Source of the DNA: Rhizobium sp. 32-5/1
GTDB taxonomy: Bacteria; Pseudomonadota; Alphaproteobacteria; Rhizobiales; Rhizobiaceae
DNA: 64,000 nt
Direction: 5' to 3'
Assembly (NCBI RefSeq): GCF_029537235.1
Contig: NZ_CP120639.1
Location: forward strand, 992,001-1,056,000
The position numbers and the translations under genes are program-made. A model generated the notes under the pieces. It worked only from the letters and a program-made list of their open reading frames with translations, did not search any database and had not been told where the DNA came from. Positions 26,270 through 34,989 of the stretch are shown here, one piece after another. Each line of letters opens with the position of its first letter. Position 1 is the stretch's first letter.

Positions 26270-27081
26270 ATGGGTCTCTACCTCACCCGTCCGACGGTCG
26301 CTGATATTCGTGCCATGAAGGCGCGCGGCCAGAAGATCTCGATGCTCTACGTCACGACGCTCGAAGAGGCTGCTGCCGCCAATGCGGCAGGTATCGATAT
26401 GTTGTCGATCGAGGGCCGGTTCTTCAGTGCTGAGATGCGCGAAGCCGCTGGAAATTGCTATGTCCAGGTGGGGTTGCCCTTCGGCCCCTTCGGCAAGCTC
26501 GCCACTGCTGAAGACTATCTGCGCGAGGCCTTCCGCTTCATGGCGATCGGAGCGGACTGCATCTATTGCGCCGCCTCGCTCGATATCCAGAAGGCGCTTT
26601 GCGATAATGCCGTTCCGGTGATCGCCCATGTCGGCTTGATCCCTCGCAGGCCACCTGGACCGGTGGCTTCAAGGCGGTCGGCAAGACTGCCGAAAGCGCC
26701 AAGGCGGTCTGGGATCACGTCAAGCGGCTGGAGGCGATCGGCTGCTTCGGCGCGGAGTTGGAAGTCGTTCCGGATCGCGTCGGCGATGTGATCTCGAAGA
26801 GCACGCCGCTGATCATGCTGGGAATGGGTGCGGGGGCGGGAGCCGATGCACAATATCTCTTCGCCGAAGACGTGCTTGGCCACACGACCGGCCACAAACC
26901 GAGGCACGCAAAGACCTATCGCAACTTCGCCGCCGAATATGCGCGACTGCAGCAGGAGCGGGTGGCGGCATTCAAGGAATTCATCTCCGAAGTCGAGACG
27001 GGCGCCTATCCGGCCCCGCAGCATGCAGTTCCGATAACGGACGCCGAATTCGAGCGCTTCGCGGCCAGCATTAAAGCTTAA
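26270..27081 (+). CDS. Divergent PanB-family (ketopantoate hydroxymethyltransferase-like) protein, split by one missing base
   Basis: The first frame runs through YVTTLEEAAAANAAGID and VIAHVGLIP. At the CCC of 26641-26643 one C seems missing, and the rest (TGGFKAVGKTAES...GCFGAELEVVP...PLIMLGMGAGAGADAQYLF...FEISEVETG...) is in another frame. Together it is about 270 residues, PanB length. PanB normally adds a C1 unit from methylene-THF to 2-oxoisovalerate using Mg2+ bound by two Asp. Here the usual GDSLG is IEGRF, and the second Asp position (ADLPF) is VGLPF, so the metal site is changed. Its place between mocC and mocA, in a pathway that releases C1 units, suggests another THF- or formaldehyde-linked reaction. 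Confidence 0.65.
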
Positions 27082-27149
27082 CGTCGAGCAACATCGCGGA
27101 CATCAGAAAGAACGAGCGGCCGTCGAGCCGCCCATGGAAAGGAATTGAA

Positions 27150-28145
27150 ATGCTCAAAGTTGGCCTCCTCGGCGCCGGCCGCATCGGCAACGTTCACGCA
27201 AAGGCAATCTCCTTGCACCCCGGCAGCACGCTGGTTACGATCTCGGACGTCAATATGGATGCGGCGCGAAAGCTCGCCGGCCAATACGGGGCCGAGGCGA
27301 AGGCAACGGTCGAGATCATCAACGACCCGTCCATCGACGCCGTGCTGGTCGCAACATCCACGGATACCCATTCAGACCTGATTGAAGCAGCGACCGCCGC
27401 CGGAAAGGCCGTCCTGTGTGAAAAACCGGTCGACCTTAGCCTTGAGCGGGCACGAGCCTGCCAGGTGGCTGCGGCGAAGAACGGGCGTCCGGTCATGATC
27501 GGCTTCAACCGTCGCTTCGACCCCAATTTCGCAGCGCTCAAGGCGGCAGTCGATCGGGGCGAGATCGGCAAGACTGAGCTGTTGTCCGTGACGTCGTTTG
27601 ATCCCGCGCCGCCGCCGGTTTCCTACGTCAAGGTATCCGGTGGTCTGTTCCGCGACATGATGATCCATGACTTCGACATGGCCTGCTGGCTCATGGGCGG
27701 TTTGCCGGAAACGGTGACGGCCGTCGGCAGCTCGATCGTCGATCCGGAAATCGGCGCGGCCGGCGATGTTGATACCGCCGTGGTGACGCTACATTTTGCC
27801 GACGGTCGCATTGCGGTCATCAAGAACAGCCGTCGCGCCGTCTATGGCTACGACCAGCGGGTCGAGTTGCTCGGTTCGGAGGGGCTCCTGTCGGCGGGCA
27901 ATGTCCTTGAGAATACCGTCTCCAAGGCGACGAAGAGCGGTGTGACCTCGGCGAAGCCCGAGTTCTTTTTCCTGGAGCGCTACATGCGGGCCTATTCCGC
28001 GGAATGGGCAGCGTTTGTCGACGCCGTCAATTCGGGGTCGGCATTGCCCGTCACGCTTGACGATGGCGTCAACGCGCTCGCCGTCGCCGAGGCTGCGACG
28101 CGCTCGGCCAAGTCTGGTCAGACTGTCAGTTTGGCAAGCATTTAA
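27150..28145 (+). CDS. mocA: Gfo/Idh/MocA-family NAD-dependent dehydrogenase
   Basis: A 331-residue oxidoreductase. The N-terminal Rossmann fold starts KVGLLGAGRIGNVHAKAI, followed by DAVLVATSTDTHSDLIE, the catalytic-lysine motif CEKPVDLSL and GFNRRFDPNF. The C-terminal domain has the family His region DMMIHDFDMACWLMGG. This is the typical inositol 2-dehydrogenase/MocA architecture and the founding member of the family was described from a rhizopine locus. It likely oxidises a ring hydroxyl of inosamine or inositol. A GGAA motif precedes the ATG. Confidence 0.88.
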   Translation: MLKVGLLGAGRIGNVHAKAISLHPGSTLVTISDVNMDAARKLAGQYGAEAKATVEIINDPSIDAVLVATSTDTHSDLIEAATAAGKAVLCEKPVDLSLERARACQVAAAKNGRPVMIGFNRRFDPNFAALKAAVDRGEIGKTELLSVTSFDPAPPPVSYVKVSGGLFRDMMIHDFDMACWLMGGLPETVTAVGSSIVDPEIGAAGDVDTAVVTLHFADGRIAVIKNSRRAVYGYDQRVELLGSEGLLSAGNVLENTVSKATKSGVTSAKPEFFFLERYMRAYSAEWAAFVDAVNSGSALPVTLDDGVNALAVAEAATRSAKSGQTVSLASI

Positions 28146-28178
28146 CGGGTCGGGGTTGGCTCTTTGCGGGGGCATGCC

Positions 28179-28481
28179 ATGACGTTCAAATATGAGGGGC
28201 AGCCGCCAAAGTCCGTGGCGGAGCTGAAATCCTTGATTGCTTCCGGGAAGATTATTCTTTCCGGAAAGCTCGGCGTTATGGCGAGGGCGATGCTTGAACA
28301 GCCGGGCTGTGCCGCGTTCGACAGCGCCGGATCCATCGCGCATGGCTGTGGGGTTTCACAATCTATGGCCCTTCGGTTGACGCGCCTGCTGGGGTTTCGA
28401 TCGTATCAGGATCTTCGCAGACTGTTTCTAGAAGAAGTAAAGTTACGTTTCGGGTTAGAGCCTGAGTCGATGAGTGCATGA
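28179..28481 (+). CDS. RpiR-type helix-turn-helix protein without SIS domain
   Basis: About 100 residues that look like the N-terminal DNA-binding domain of the RpiR/MurR family: LSGKLGVMARAMLEQPGCAAFDSAGSIAHGCGVSQSMALRLTRLLGFRSYQDLRRLF. Full-length RpiR regulators continue with a SIS sugar-phosphate-binding domain of about 180 residues, which is absent here: a stop follows LEPESMSA. Start ATG 28179. The stand-alone domain lies 33 bp after mocA on the same strand. It may be a truncated regulator or a small DNA-binding protein on its own. Confidence 0.6.
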   Translation: MTFKYEGQPPKSVAELKSLIASGKIILSGKLGVMARAMLEQPGCAAFDSAGSIAHGCGVSQSMALRLTRLLGFRSYQDLRRLFLEEVKLRFGLEPESMSA

Positions 28482-28614
28482 AGATCCAGATGGGAAAGTT
28501 CGTTAAATCGTCCTATCTGATTTCTAATAAGTGATTGATATATATAAACGATTTACGAGATTTTTAATCTCCTTCTCCCACAAGCCGCTCATTGGGCCCA
28601 GCACCGTATTTTGA

Positions 28615-29325
28615 GTTCAGCGCAAACCAGGCGTATCCTGCATTCCCGCTGAGCCTCTGGCTGAAGCTGTCCGCCACGGCGAGCAGGAAGGAGAGTCCGA
28701 ATTCGCGGCGTTGGGCGGAAGCTTCTCGATTGAGAGTGTCAACGCGCCGCTGCTGCTCGCGCTGTTGCCCGACCATATCCATATCTCCGCCTCAGCGGGG
28801 CGCGCGACGCGATTTGGCCGCCTGATCGAACTGCTGTCTGAGGAGTGCGTTGCCAACTATCCCGGCAAGGAACTGATTATCCAGCGATTGCTGGAGACGC
28901 TGCTGATGGAGGGATTACGGTGGGATATTATCGGCAACAACCCAGCTTCGGCGGGCTTGTTGAACGGTCTGCGCGATCCCGCCATTGCCCGTGTCCTGCG
29001 TGCCATACACGAAGATGTGCGAACGAGGTGGACGCTAGCCAATCTAGCGGGAATAGCGGGCATGTCGCGATCGGCCTTCGCCGTGCGATTCCATGAGATT
29101 CTTGGTTGTGCGCCCATTGAATAACTGGCGCGCTGGCGCATCGCTCTGGGCAGGGATGCACTCCTGAGCGGCGCGAAGTCACTCGACAGGATCGCGGACG
29201 AGATTGGTTATGAATCCGCCAGTGCCTTCAGTACAGCGTTTAGCAAAAGGTTCGGTTGTTCCCCAGGCAGGTTCGCCAAAGGATACGTCGCCGGTGCTAG
29301 TCCTGACCTGCTCGCCGTTTTATGA
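28615..29325 (+). pseudogene. AraC-family regulator, 5'-truncated and with in-frame stop
   Basis: The open frame starts at 28615 without a start codon and shows the end of an AraC-type cupin domain (AALGGSFSIESVNAPLLLALLPDHIHI) and the helix-turn-helix (TLANLAGIAGMSRSAFAVRFHEILGCAPIE). A TAA at 29122-29124 then replaces the tyrosine of the usual PIEYL, and the same frame continues ARWRIALGRD...GYESASAFSTAFSKRFGCSPGRF to 29325. The missing start and the in-frame stop, without frame change, indicate real decay. Confidence 0.65.
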
Positions 29326-29487
29326 CGCTATCTGCCGACGCCAGAACGTCTCGTGGTGGACCGGAGCGTTGCAGGGTGTTGCCTATCGCGAAAAGGGTGT
29401 CGCGGTCTGCAATGCTGGCTGTCGCTGTGAGTGATCGGCCAACCCACTGGAATGTTCTTCGCCACCTGGATGATGAGATCCGAAAAC

Positions 29488-29700
29488 CTACCTCGCCTCA
29501 TGTCCCGTGCAAATGCGCGCCGCTTGCGATTCGACGTCCTTTGGATCCAAAGTGGCGCTGCCGCCCTGGCGATGGATGTCATCCGAAATGATTTTCAGAC
29601 ACGTCTCGAAATCAGATGGGCGAAGCAGAATGGCGACCACAATACTGGCCGCTGAGAGCGCGATCACAATTGCGAGCACAGGAAGATCGCGCACTATCAC
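29488..29700 (-). CDS. Small single-pass membrane protein, hypothetical
   Basis: A 70-residue protein: a hydrophobic segment at residues 6-27 (LPVLAIVIALSAASIVVAILL) and a polar tail with DFETCLKIISDDIHRQGG and AARICTGH. The two cysteines are in the soluble tail. I associate this pattern with small rhizobial membrane proteins of unknown function. No neighbour on the same strand. Confidence 0.45.
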   Translation of the reverse strand: MIVRDLPVLAIVIALSAASIVVAILLRPSDFETCLKIISDDIHRQGGSATLDPKDVESQAARICTGHEAR

Positions 29701-29932
29701 CGCTCCTCAAAAATGTTCTCCGTAGGCTGCAAAGTGACGACGGATTGTGGCAACACATGGTCAGCGTGGTCAGTGCCCACGCCCGGTAACCGGTCGTATT
29801 ATGAAACACTTATCCGCAGTCCAAACAAGCCAACCCAGTTCCGGCGCGACGGTTTGCCTGCGTCGGCGTTGCCAAGCGCTCGAGATTGCATTTCCTTAGC
29901 TCACGAATTCGCAGATCGGGAAGGTAACCTCC

Positions 29933-30325
29933 GTGTTCGAAAAATTACGGCATGGATTTCAGCAGCCCGGTGCGAGCCCAGGCGAAATTGAAGAATGTGA
30001 AACCAAGCCCCGCATCGCATTGCCCGATGACTATAAGGCGTTTCTAAGTATTTCGAATGGGTTCAACGACGAGGTCGGGCAGGGGTACCTCGTTCTTTGG
30101 AGCATTGAAGAGCTTTCATGGGCCGGTGGATATGAATTGTTCGAACTCCGGTCACATCGGTTTCTGATCGGCTCAAACGGCGGACCAACGGCCTATGGGA
30201 TCATCGACGGAAACTACATTTCGTTCCCGTTCGTATTCGCCGGCCAATGGGAGGATGAGGTGAGAGTTCTTGGCAATAGTTTCGAAGCGTTTATCGCAGC
30301 GATCGACAGCGGTGAAGGTTGGTAA
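29933..30325 (+). CDS. SMI1/KNR4 (SUKH) family protein, possible immunity protein
   Basis: A 130-residue SUKH-superfamily protein. The N-terminus has EIEECETKPRIALPDDYKAFLSISNGFN, the core motif of the family, then GYLVLWSIEEL and GGPTAYGIID. SUKH proteins are often immunity proteins against contact-dependent or polymorphic toxins. Here no toxin gene is recognisable nearby, so it is an orphan. GTG start at 29933. Intact in length. Confidence 0.75.
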   Translation: MFEKLRHGFQQPGASPGEIEECETKPRIALPDDYKAFLSISNGFNDEVGQGYLVLWSIEELSWAGGYELFELRSHRFLIGSNGGPTAYGIIDGNYISFPFVFAGQWEDEVRVLGNSFEAFIAAIDSGEGW

Positions 30326-30330
30326 CGGCT

Positions 30331-30744
30331 TCACCGGGATGGGCCGAGACGTTCTTCGTTACCCGTCTTTTGTGATCGCCCATGCGGTCTGGCCAGTGGC
30401 AAGCTACCCTCGTCGTCGAGGATGTCGAGAGCGGTATCGTGCACGTCGAGCGGATAGCCCGAAACGGTGACGAGATAACCGCCGCGGCGAATGCCCGCGG
30501 CATAGGTAGTGCGGTCGTCGTCAGCGAGGAACAGTTCGCCGAGGTAAGCCCAGGATCCTTTGCTTTTCCCATGCGAGGTAGTGGTCTCGCTTTCGTCGGC
30601 TATTATCCGTACGGCCGATCTTGGAATTCCGGCTGCGACGAGTCTTTCCATAGCGCTGTCGGCTTCCGAACGGTCATCGTAAAACGCCGTGATGGTGTTC
30701 GATCCGCCATGCGGCGACGCAGTGGTCTGTTCTGCATATGACAT
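30331..30744 (-). CDS. General stress protein 17M-like domain protein (YsnF/YflT-type)
   Basis: A 137-residue soluble protein. The core NTITAFYDDRSEADSAMERLVAAGIPRSAVRII resembles the heat- or general-stress-induced YflT/GSP17M domain, which has a glycine-zipper-like alternation and is fused in many bacteria to a DUF2382 domain. Here the second domain is encoded separately by the gene just upstream (12-bp gap), so the two seem to be a split two-domain stress system in one operon. No enzyme function is known. Confidence 0.65.
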   Translation of the reverse strand: MSYAEQTTASPHGGSNTITAFYDDRSEADSAMERLVAAGIPRSAVRIIADESETTTSHGKSKGSWAYLGELFLADDDRTTYAAGIRRGGYLVTVSGYPLDVHDTALDILDDEGSLPLARPHGRSQKTGNEERLGPSR

Positions 30745-30756
30745 GGTATTTCCTCT

Positions 30757-31133
30757 CTATTCTTCGGTTCTCTCGATCGTCGCCGTCTGTTTTCGCAACG
30801 TGACGGGAATTGATACGTCTTCGGAGGTGGCGATTTGCCGGATGCGTATTTCCTCTACGAGGACCAGGCGCTTCTCGGCGATCAAGACCTCTTCGACGAT
30901 GGGGATGATGGTGGTGTCGCCTTTGACCCCGGTAAGGGGAGCGGCGTCGATCTGACGGTCAATACGCTCCCGGGTCACTTCGACGCGTACTCCAGCAAGA
31001 GTGGCTTGCGCGAAGTCTTCGACGGATATACTGGGTGTCGCGACACGAACGCGCCCGTGACGACCTGTTCTTTATCGACGCTAAAGTGTTCCTCGACGAT
31101 TTTTATCGTGTTATCGTCTTGGTCTGCCACCAT
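30757..31133 (-). CDS. DUF2382 (YsnF/AvaK-type) stress protein, split by one missing base
   Basis: From ATG 31131-31133 the frame reads VADQDDNTIKIVEEHFSVDKEQVVTG. After one missing base near 31051-31055, another frame gives VRVATPSISVEDFAQATLAGVRVEVTRERIDRQIDAAP and IIPIVEEVLIAEKRLVLVEEIRIRQ, ending TEE at 30757. This is the repeated beta-rich DUF2382 domain. The total length of 377 bp is one base short of 126 codons, which supports a single deletion. Upstream of the GSP17M-like gene in one operon. Confidence 0.65.
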
Positions 31134-31424
31134 CACCGCCACCAGGTCCGGAGCAGAAACACGGGGACTCGAATTATGTTCTGCGTCGGTGATAGCTAGG
31201 GTTCAGCTGTCAATGACCCGGCACGTTTGTCGCTATGACATCAAAGTATTCGCGTGCCGTCATGCGCGGCGTGGATCAGATGGATCGGATTCCAGGGCCG
31301 CAGCGACGACAGTGTACGGGTCTACATCCTCAGAAGCCGTACGATCTGGCACGCGTCGTTGAACCGATGAGAGGCTCCGCCGCCGGAATACGCGGACCGA
31401 GAGATACCGCTTTTTGGAAACGGC

Positions 31425-31724
31425 TTAGAGTCGCGTCGCCGACATTGCGCGAATGACGATCTCGTCCTGCTGGAAGCGTTGCTCAAGTTCGGCGCGATAG
31501 TTACTCCACCAGTCGCGGTCCAGTTCATCGGCCATCACCTCAGCCACAACTATGACATCTTGTTCAACCGTCCCGCCATCTTCCCAAAAGCCATCCGCAG
31601 GGGCGTTGCGGTACAAGGTGAGACCGCCGAAAAGGATCATCAATTCCTGGCGAACCTGATTAATGCGTTCCCGAGAATCGGCGTCGGCGGTGCTCAGAGG
31701 CAGCAATATCTGGATCAGTTGCAT
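31425..31724 (-). CDS. Conserved hypothetical protein (about 99 residues)
   Basis: Starts MQLIQILLPLSTAD and has ERINQVRQELMILFGGLTLYRNAPADGFW, VIVVAEVMADELDRDWW and EQRFQQDEIVIRA. This combination is characteristic of a widespread small protein family in proteobacteria, of unknown function, recalled from memory. The ATG at 31722-31724 is preferred over the upstream frame because it places the conserved start first. No partner on the same strand. Confidence 0.55.
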   Translation of the reverse strand: MQLIQILLPLSTADADSRERINQVRQELMILFGGLTLYRNAPADGFWEDGGTVEQDVIVVAEVMADELDRDWWSNYRAELEQRFQQDEIVIRAMSATRL

Positions 31725-31933
31725 CGGTTCTCTTCCTGAGGATGAAACACTCCTCTCTAAAGGCAATAACCCTCGCACTTGCGACCTGTTCCTGCTCCGC
31801 TATTTCGCTCCTGTGCGGCGGTACAGTGTCCAAAGGCTATCTGAAGTGACGCGATTCATGTACAAGAATGATGTCTTGCTCGTCAGCTTCAGACAGCTAT
31901 ATCTGCGCCGCCGGCAATCACGGAAGGGAAATT

Positions 31934-32461
31934 ATGTCCGCCAACGTCAGCGTGCTCCAGAGCAAGGCTCTCGATGAACGCTCCCGCGTTCTCGTCGATG
32001 CCATCACCGACTACGCGATCTATATGCTCGATATCGGCTAGCCTGTCAGCAGCTGGAACTCGGGAGCAATTCGCTTCAAAGGTTACACAGAAGCCCAAAT
32101 CCTCGGCATGCCGACGGAACTGGACGTCTACAAGCCCGAGCGTTGGACGGACGACGCCCTGTTTCGTACGGAGGTGCGCGACGCTTTCCGAAAGCTTATT
32201 GCTCAAGGCTGGACGGATGCGCGACGCAAGATGCATCCTGGAAAGCGTATCTACACATTCTGGGACAATTTCCGAAATGCCAGTGGGCGCGACGCAGGCT
32301 TGAGGCTGGACCATTACTTGCTCAGTCCTGACCTTGCTGGGCGGCTGATGCAGGCTGAGGTCCACAGGCATGTGCGCGGCTGGGAGCACACCAGCGACCA
32401 TGCGCCGGTGTGGATCGAGCTATCCCACAAACAGATCAAGCGGAGGAAGCGAAATGAGTAA
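31934..32461 (+). pseudogene. Chimeric pseudogene: PAS domain remnant fused to 3' half of exonuclease III
   Basis: From ATG 31934 the frame reads ALDERSRVLVDAITDYAIYMLDIG, a TAG at 32039-32041, and then, still in frame, SSWNSGAIRFKGYTEAQILG: a PAS domain of the kind at the start of rhizobial sensor kinases. It joins, without frame change, to MPTELDVYKPERW... at 32108, the 3' half of xthA. That half is about 85% identical (100 of 117 residues) to the copy at 5517-6320 and lacks the N-terminal Glu and Asp/Asn metal ligands, so it cannot be an active nuclease. Confidence 0.75.
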
Positions 32462-32644
32462 TTACTGGCGAGACGAGTTTCGCAGCGGTCTGGCGAACCT
32501 GGTCGATTGAGCGGTTGTTTCCGGAGCCAGGCAGGCCGACTTTTTCAAAGCCGCTATCGAAGAAATCGAACGTTTCGGATTACGAACGAACGGGATCCTT
32601 ACCCTGCAGACGATGTGTCGGATGATGCTATCTATGAGCCGGCA
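32454..32644 (+). pseudogene. Decayed second copy of the small protein downstream of xthA
   Basis: Starts MSNYWRDEFRSGLANLVD, then an in-frame TGA, then AVVSGARQADFFKAAIEEIERF and a frame change before the acidic tail. It is homologous to the gene at 6313-6531 and keeps the same 8-bp overlap with the preceding exonuclease frame. This shows that the xthA-small-gene pair was duplicated as a unit. Confidence 0.7.
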
Positions 32645-32826
32645 TGACTGGCCGAGCATGCACTAACATTAAACCCGGATCACCCCATGGGGGCAGACCA
32701 AAATGGAATCTGGATCAAATTCACACGAAAATTGATAGCCGATGACTGCCATCGGGATGGCGGCTAAGTAGCCTTGCTCCATTTTCCTCCTATTGCCTCG
32801 CGGGTCAGCGGAACTCCCTGAGCAAA

Positions 32827-34433
32827 TTATGTGCTGCTCGTCTGAACCTGTTCGGCTATTGGGAAAGAGACCGTAAATGTCGATCCTTCTCCTCTCTTGC
32901 TTTCCACACGGACCCGGCCGCCGTGCGATTCCACGATGTGCTTGACAAGATTGAGGCCTATGCCAGTGCCTGCGATCCCTGTAGACGTCCGCGCCCGAAA
33001 ATAGCGCTCAAACATCTTCGGCAAATCGTCGGCATCGATACCAACCCCGTGATCTTGCACGGACACCCGCACCATGTCTCCTTCACACCAGCCCTTCACA
33101 ATGACGTTTTGGGAATTGGGGGAATATTTTATTGCGTTCGAAAGCAGGTTCGTAAACACTTGATCGAGAGCTGACCTGTCTGCCACGATGGTGTCCGGCA
33201 AGGAGACCATGTCGGAAACAATTCTATGGCGGGTGGAGAGGTCTTGCTGGCGCTGACAGCAAGCGGATAACAATTGGCGAAGCGAGAATCTTTCGGGCGG
33301 GTTCCTAACATTGCCCGCGTCCAGTGCGTCGAACGACAGGATGCTCTCCATCAGTTCAACAATCCGACCAACGGCTTGACGAATCTGCTGAGATTTCTCC
33401 CCAACGAAATTCGTGGAGAGTTCTTCCTTTCGTCGCAGTAGCCGTTGGGCGGCTCCGTCGATTATTGCTAAAGGTGTGCGGAACTCGTGGCTAGCCATGG
33501 CAACGAACTGCCTCTGCAGTTCATTTGCATGCCGCTCCTGTTCCAAAGCAGATTTCAGTTGGCGTGAGCTCTCTTCAAGTTCATGCGCTCTTTTTCGCAG
33601 TTCTTCTGCGTTTCTTCGGGCCGTAATTTCCCTGGCCACACCTATCAGGCCAACAATATCGCCGTTGGCGTTGCGCAGTGGGATCTTACTGGAGGAAAAC
33701 CATTTTTCCTGTCCAGTTGCATCGACGATGGCTTCTTCTGTGTCCAGCATAGGTGCGCCTGAGCGAAGAATTTCAATTCTCTGGCATGGAATTGCACTGC
33801 CCTTTCCGCGGTATGCACATCGAAATCTGTCAACCCGATCATGTCGGCTGATTTCATTCGGCCGCTGTCCATAGCAAGAGCGAGATTGGCCACGACAAAA
33901 CGACTTTGGGTATCTTTGACCCACAGATAGTCAGGTAGCTGGTCAATGAGGGCCTGAAGGGAAACAAGTTCATAGTTGACCTGGGATTGCTCGGAAACTT
34001 CGCTTATGACCCGATGTCGGGTAACCCAACCGCCATCGATAACAAGATGGTGGTTGATCTGAACTGTTTTGCCGTTCGAGAGTGCCAATCTCACGCTCTC
34101 CGGGATATGTTCATGGATAGGAAAGCGCGAGGGGGCGAGGCATTTGAGAGCCTCGATCTTGCTTTTGCAAGCTGAGGCCAACATTGCTACCAGCTCCTGT
34201 AAGGAGAATTCCGTGAGTTCCTCGTTGCGGCCGATCCCATAAATGGTCGAAAAGGCGGGGTTTGCATAGGTGAGCCTTCCCAAGCGATCGAATGTCGTGA
34301 TGCCCGTCGCATCTAAGCTAAGAGCATATTCCAGATATCTCAGCCTCTCTTCCAACCTTTCCACGGGCAGACCTTTGACAGAGTGGGACTGGGAAGCGGG
34401 CAGTCGATCGGCCGATTTGATAGTTTCTGGCAT
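32827..34433 (-). CDS. PAS-domain sensor histidine kinase, split by one missing base
   Basis: The upstream frame (34433 to about 33775) has a PAS-like region (YALSLDATGITTFDRLGRLTYANPAFSTIYG) and a second one (VSLQALIDQLPDYLWVKDTQSRFVVAN...DFDVHTAERAVQFH). After one missing base near 33774 the other frame goes on with EILRSGAPMLDTEEAIVDATGQEKWFSSSKIPLRN (PAC) and then the kinase: H-box ASHEFRTPLAIIDGAAQRL, N-box TNLLSNAIKYS, DHGVGIDADDLPKMFERYFRA and GTGIGLNLVKHIV. No transmembrane segment is seen, so a cytoplasmic sensor. Closely similar in its kinase part to the kinase at 35396. Confidence 0.8.
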
Positions 34434-34989
34434 CTTTCCTCTGCTTGGCGTTGAAAACGATGAGATTTGCAAGCTGCAAGCGCGTCCGCACAACTATAGT
34501 GGATCATTGTTAAATTTTAGCAGAGGCGCGTGGGTGAAGGTGGTAGTAGAACTCTGATGCGGAGCGACCGAGGATTGAGATTTTGCCACGCGGCATCGAT
34601 ACTTGGTTCACCCTGAATATACGCGCGACCATCTGACGGCGGTCGTTCCGCCGGTGTCCAGAATGAACCTCGCCAACTGCACGCGAGACAATGTCCGGCA
34701 AGCGCTTGCGCAACAAGCCATTTTGTCCCCAGCCGTTCTAGCGATCACAATCTGTAACCAATCCATCAACGAGAACATCAATCAACGGAGATCCGAGGGC
34801 AGGTTAGCCCAGACGCGACATTTAATCATGCAGCCAAGCAAATTGTCTGCGCCATGCGCTTCATATGGCTTGTTCGAGCTTGCAACACTCCCTGGTTTGC
34901 TGGTCCAACGAAAACACGCAAGCGGTTGCGATGGCGGGTACAAAGTGAAGTCCGTCTTGTTGTACCGGGCTGCGGCCCAGCCCCTCGCT
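34434..34989. other. Long gap without a recognisable gene
   Basis: About 556 bp between the kinase and the response regulator gene. A sequence agtggatcattgttaaatttt (34498 onwards) loosely resembles the IS-end-like motif at 4221 and 32711. No coding frame with a recognisable domain is seen. Confidence 0.4.
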
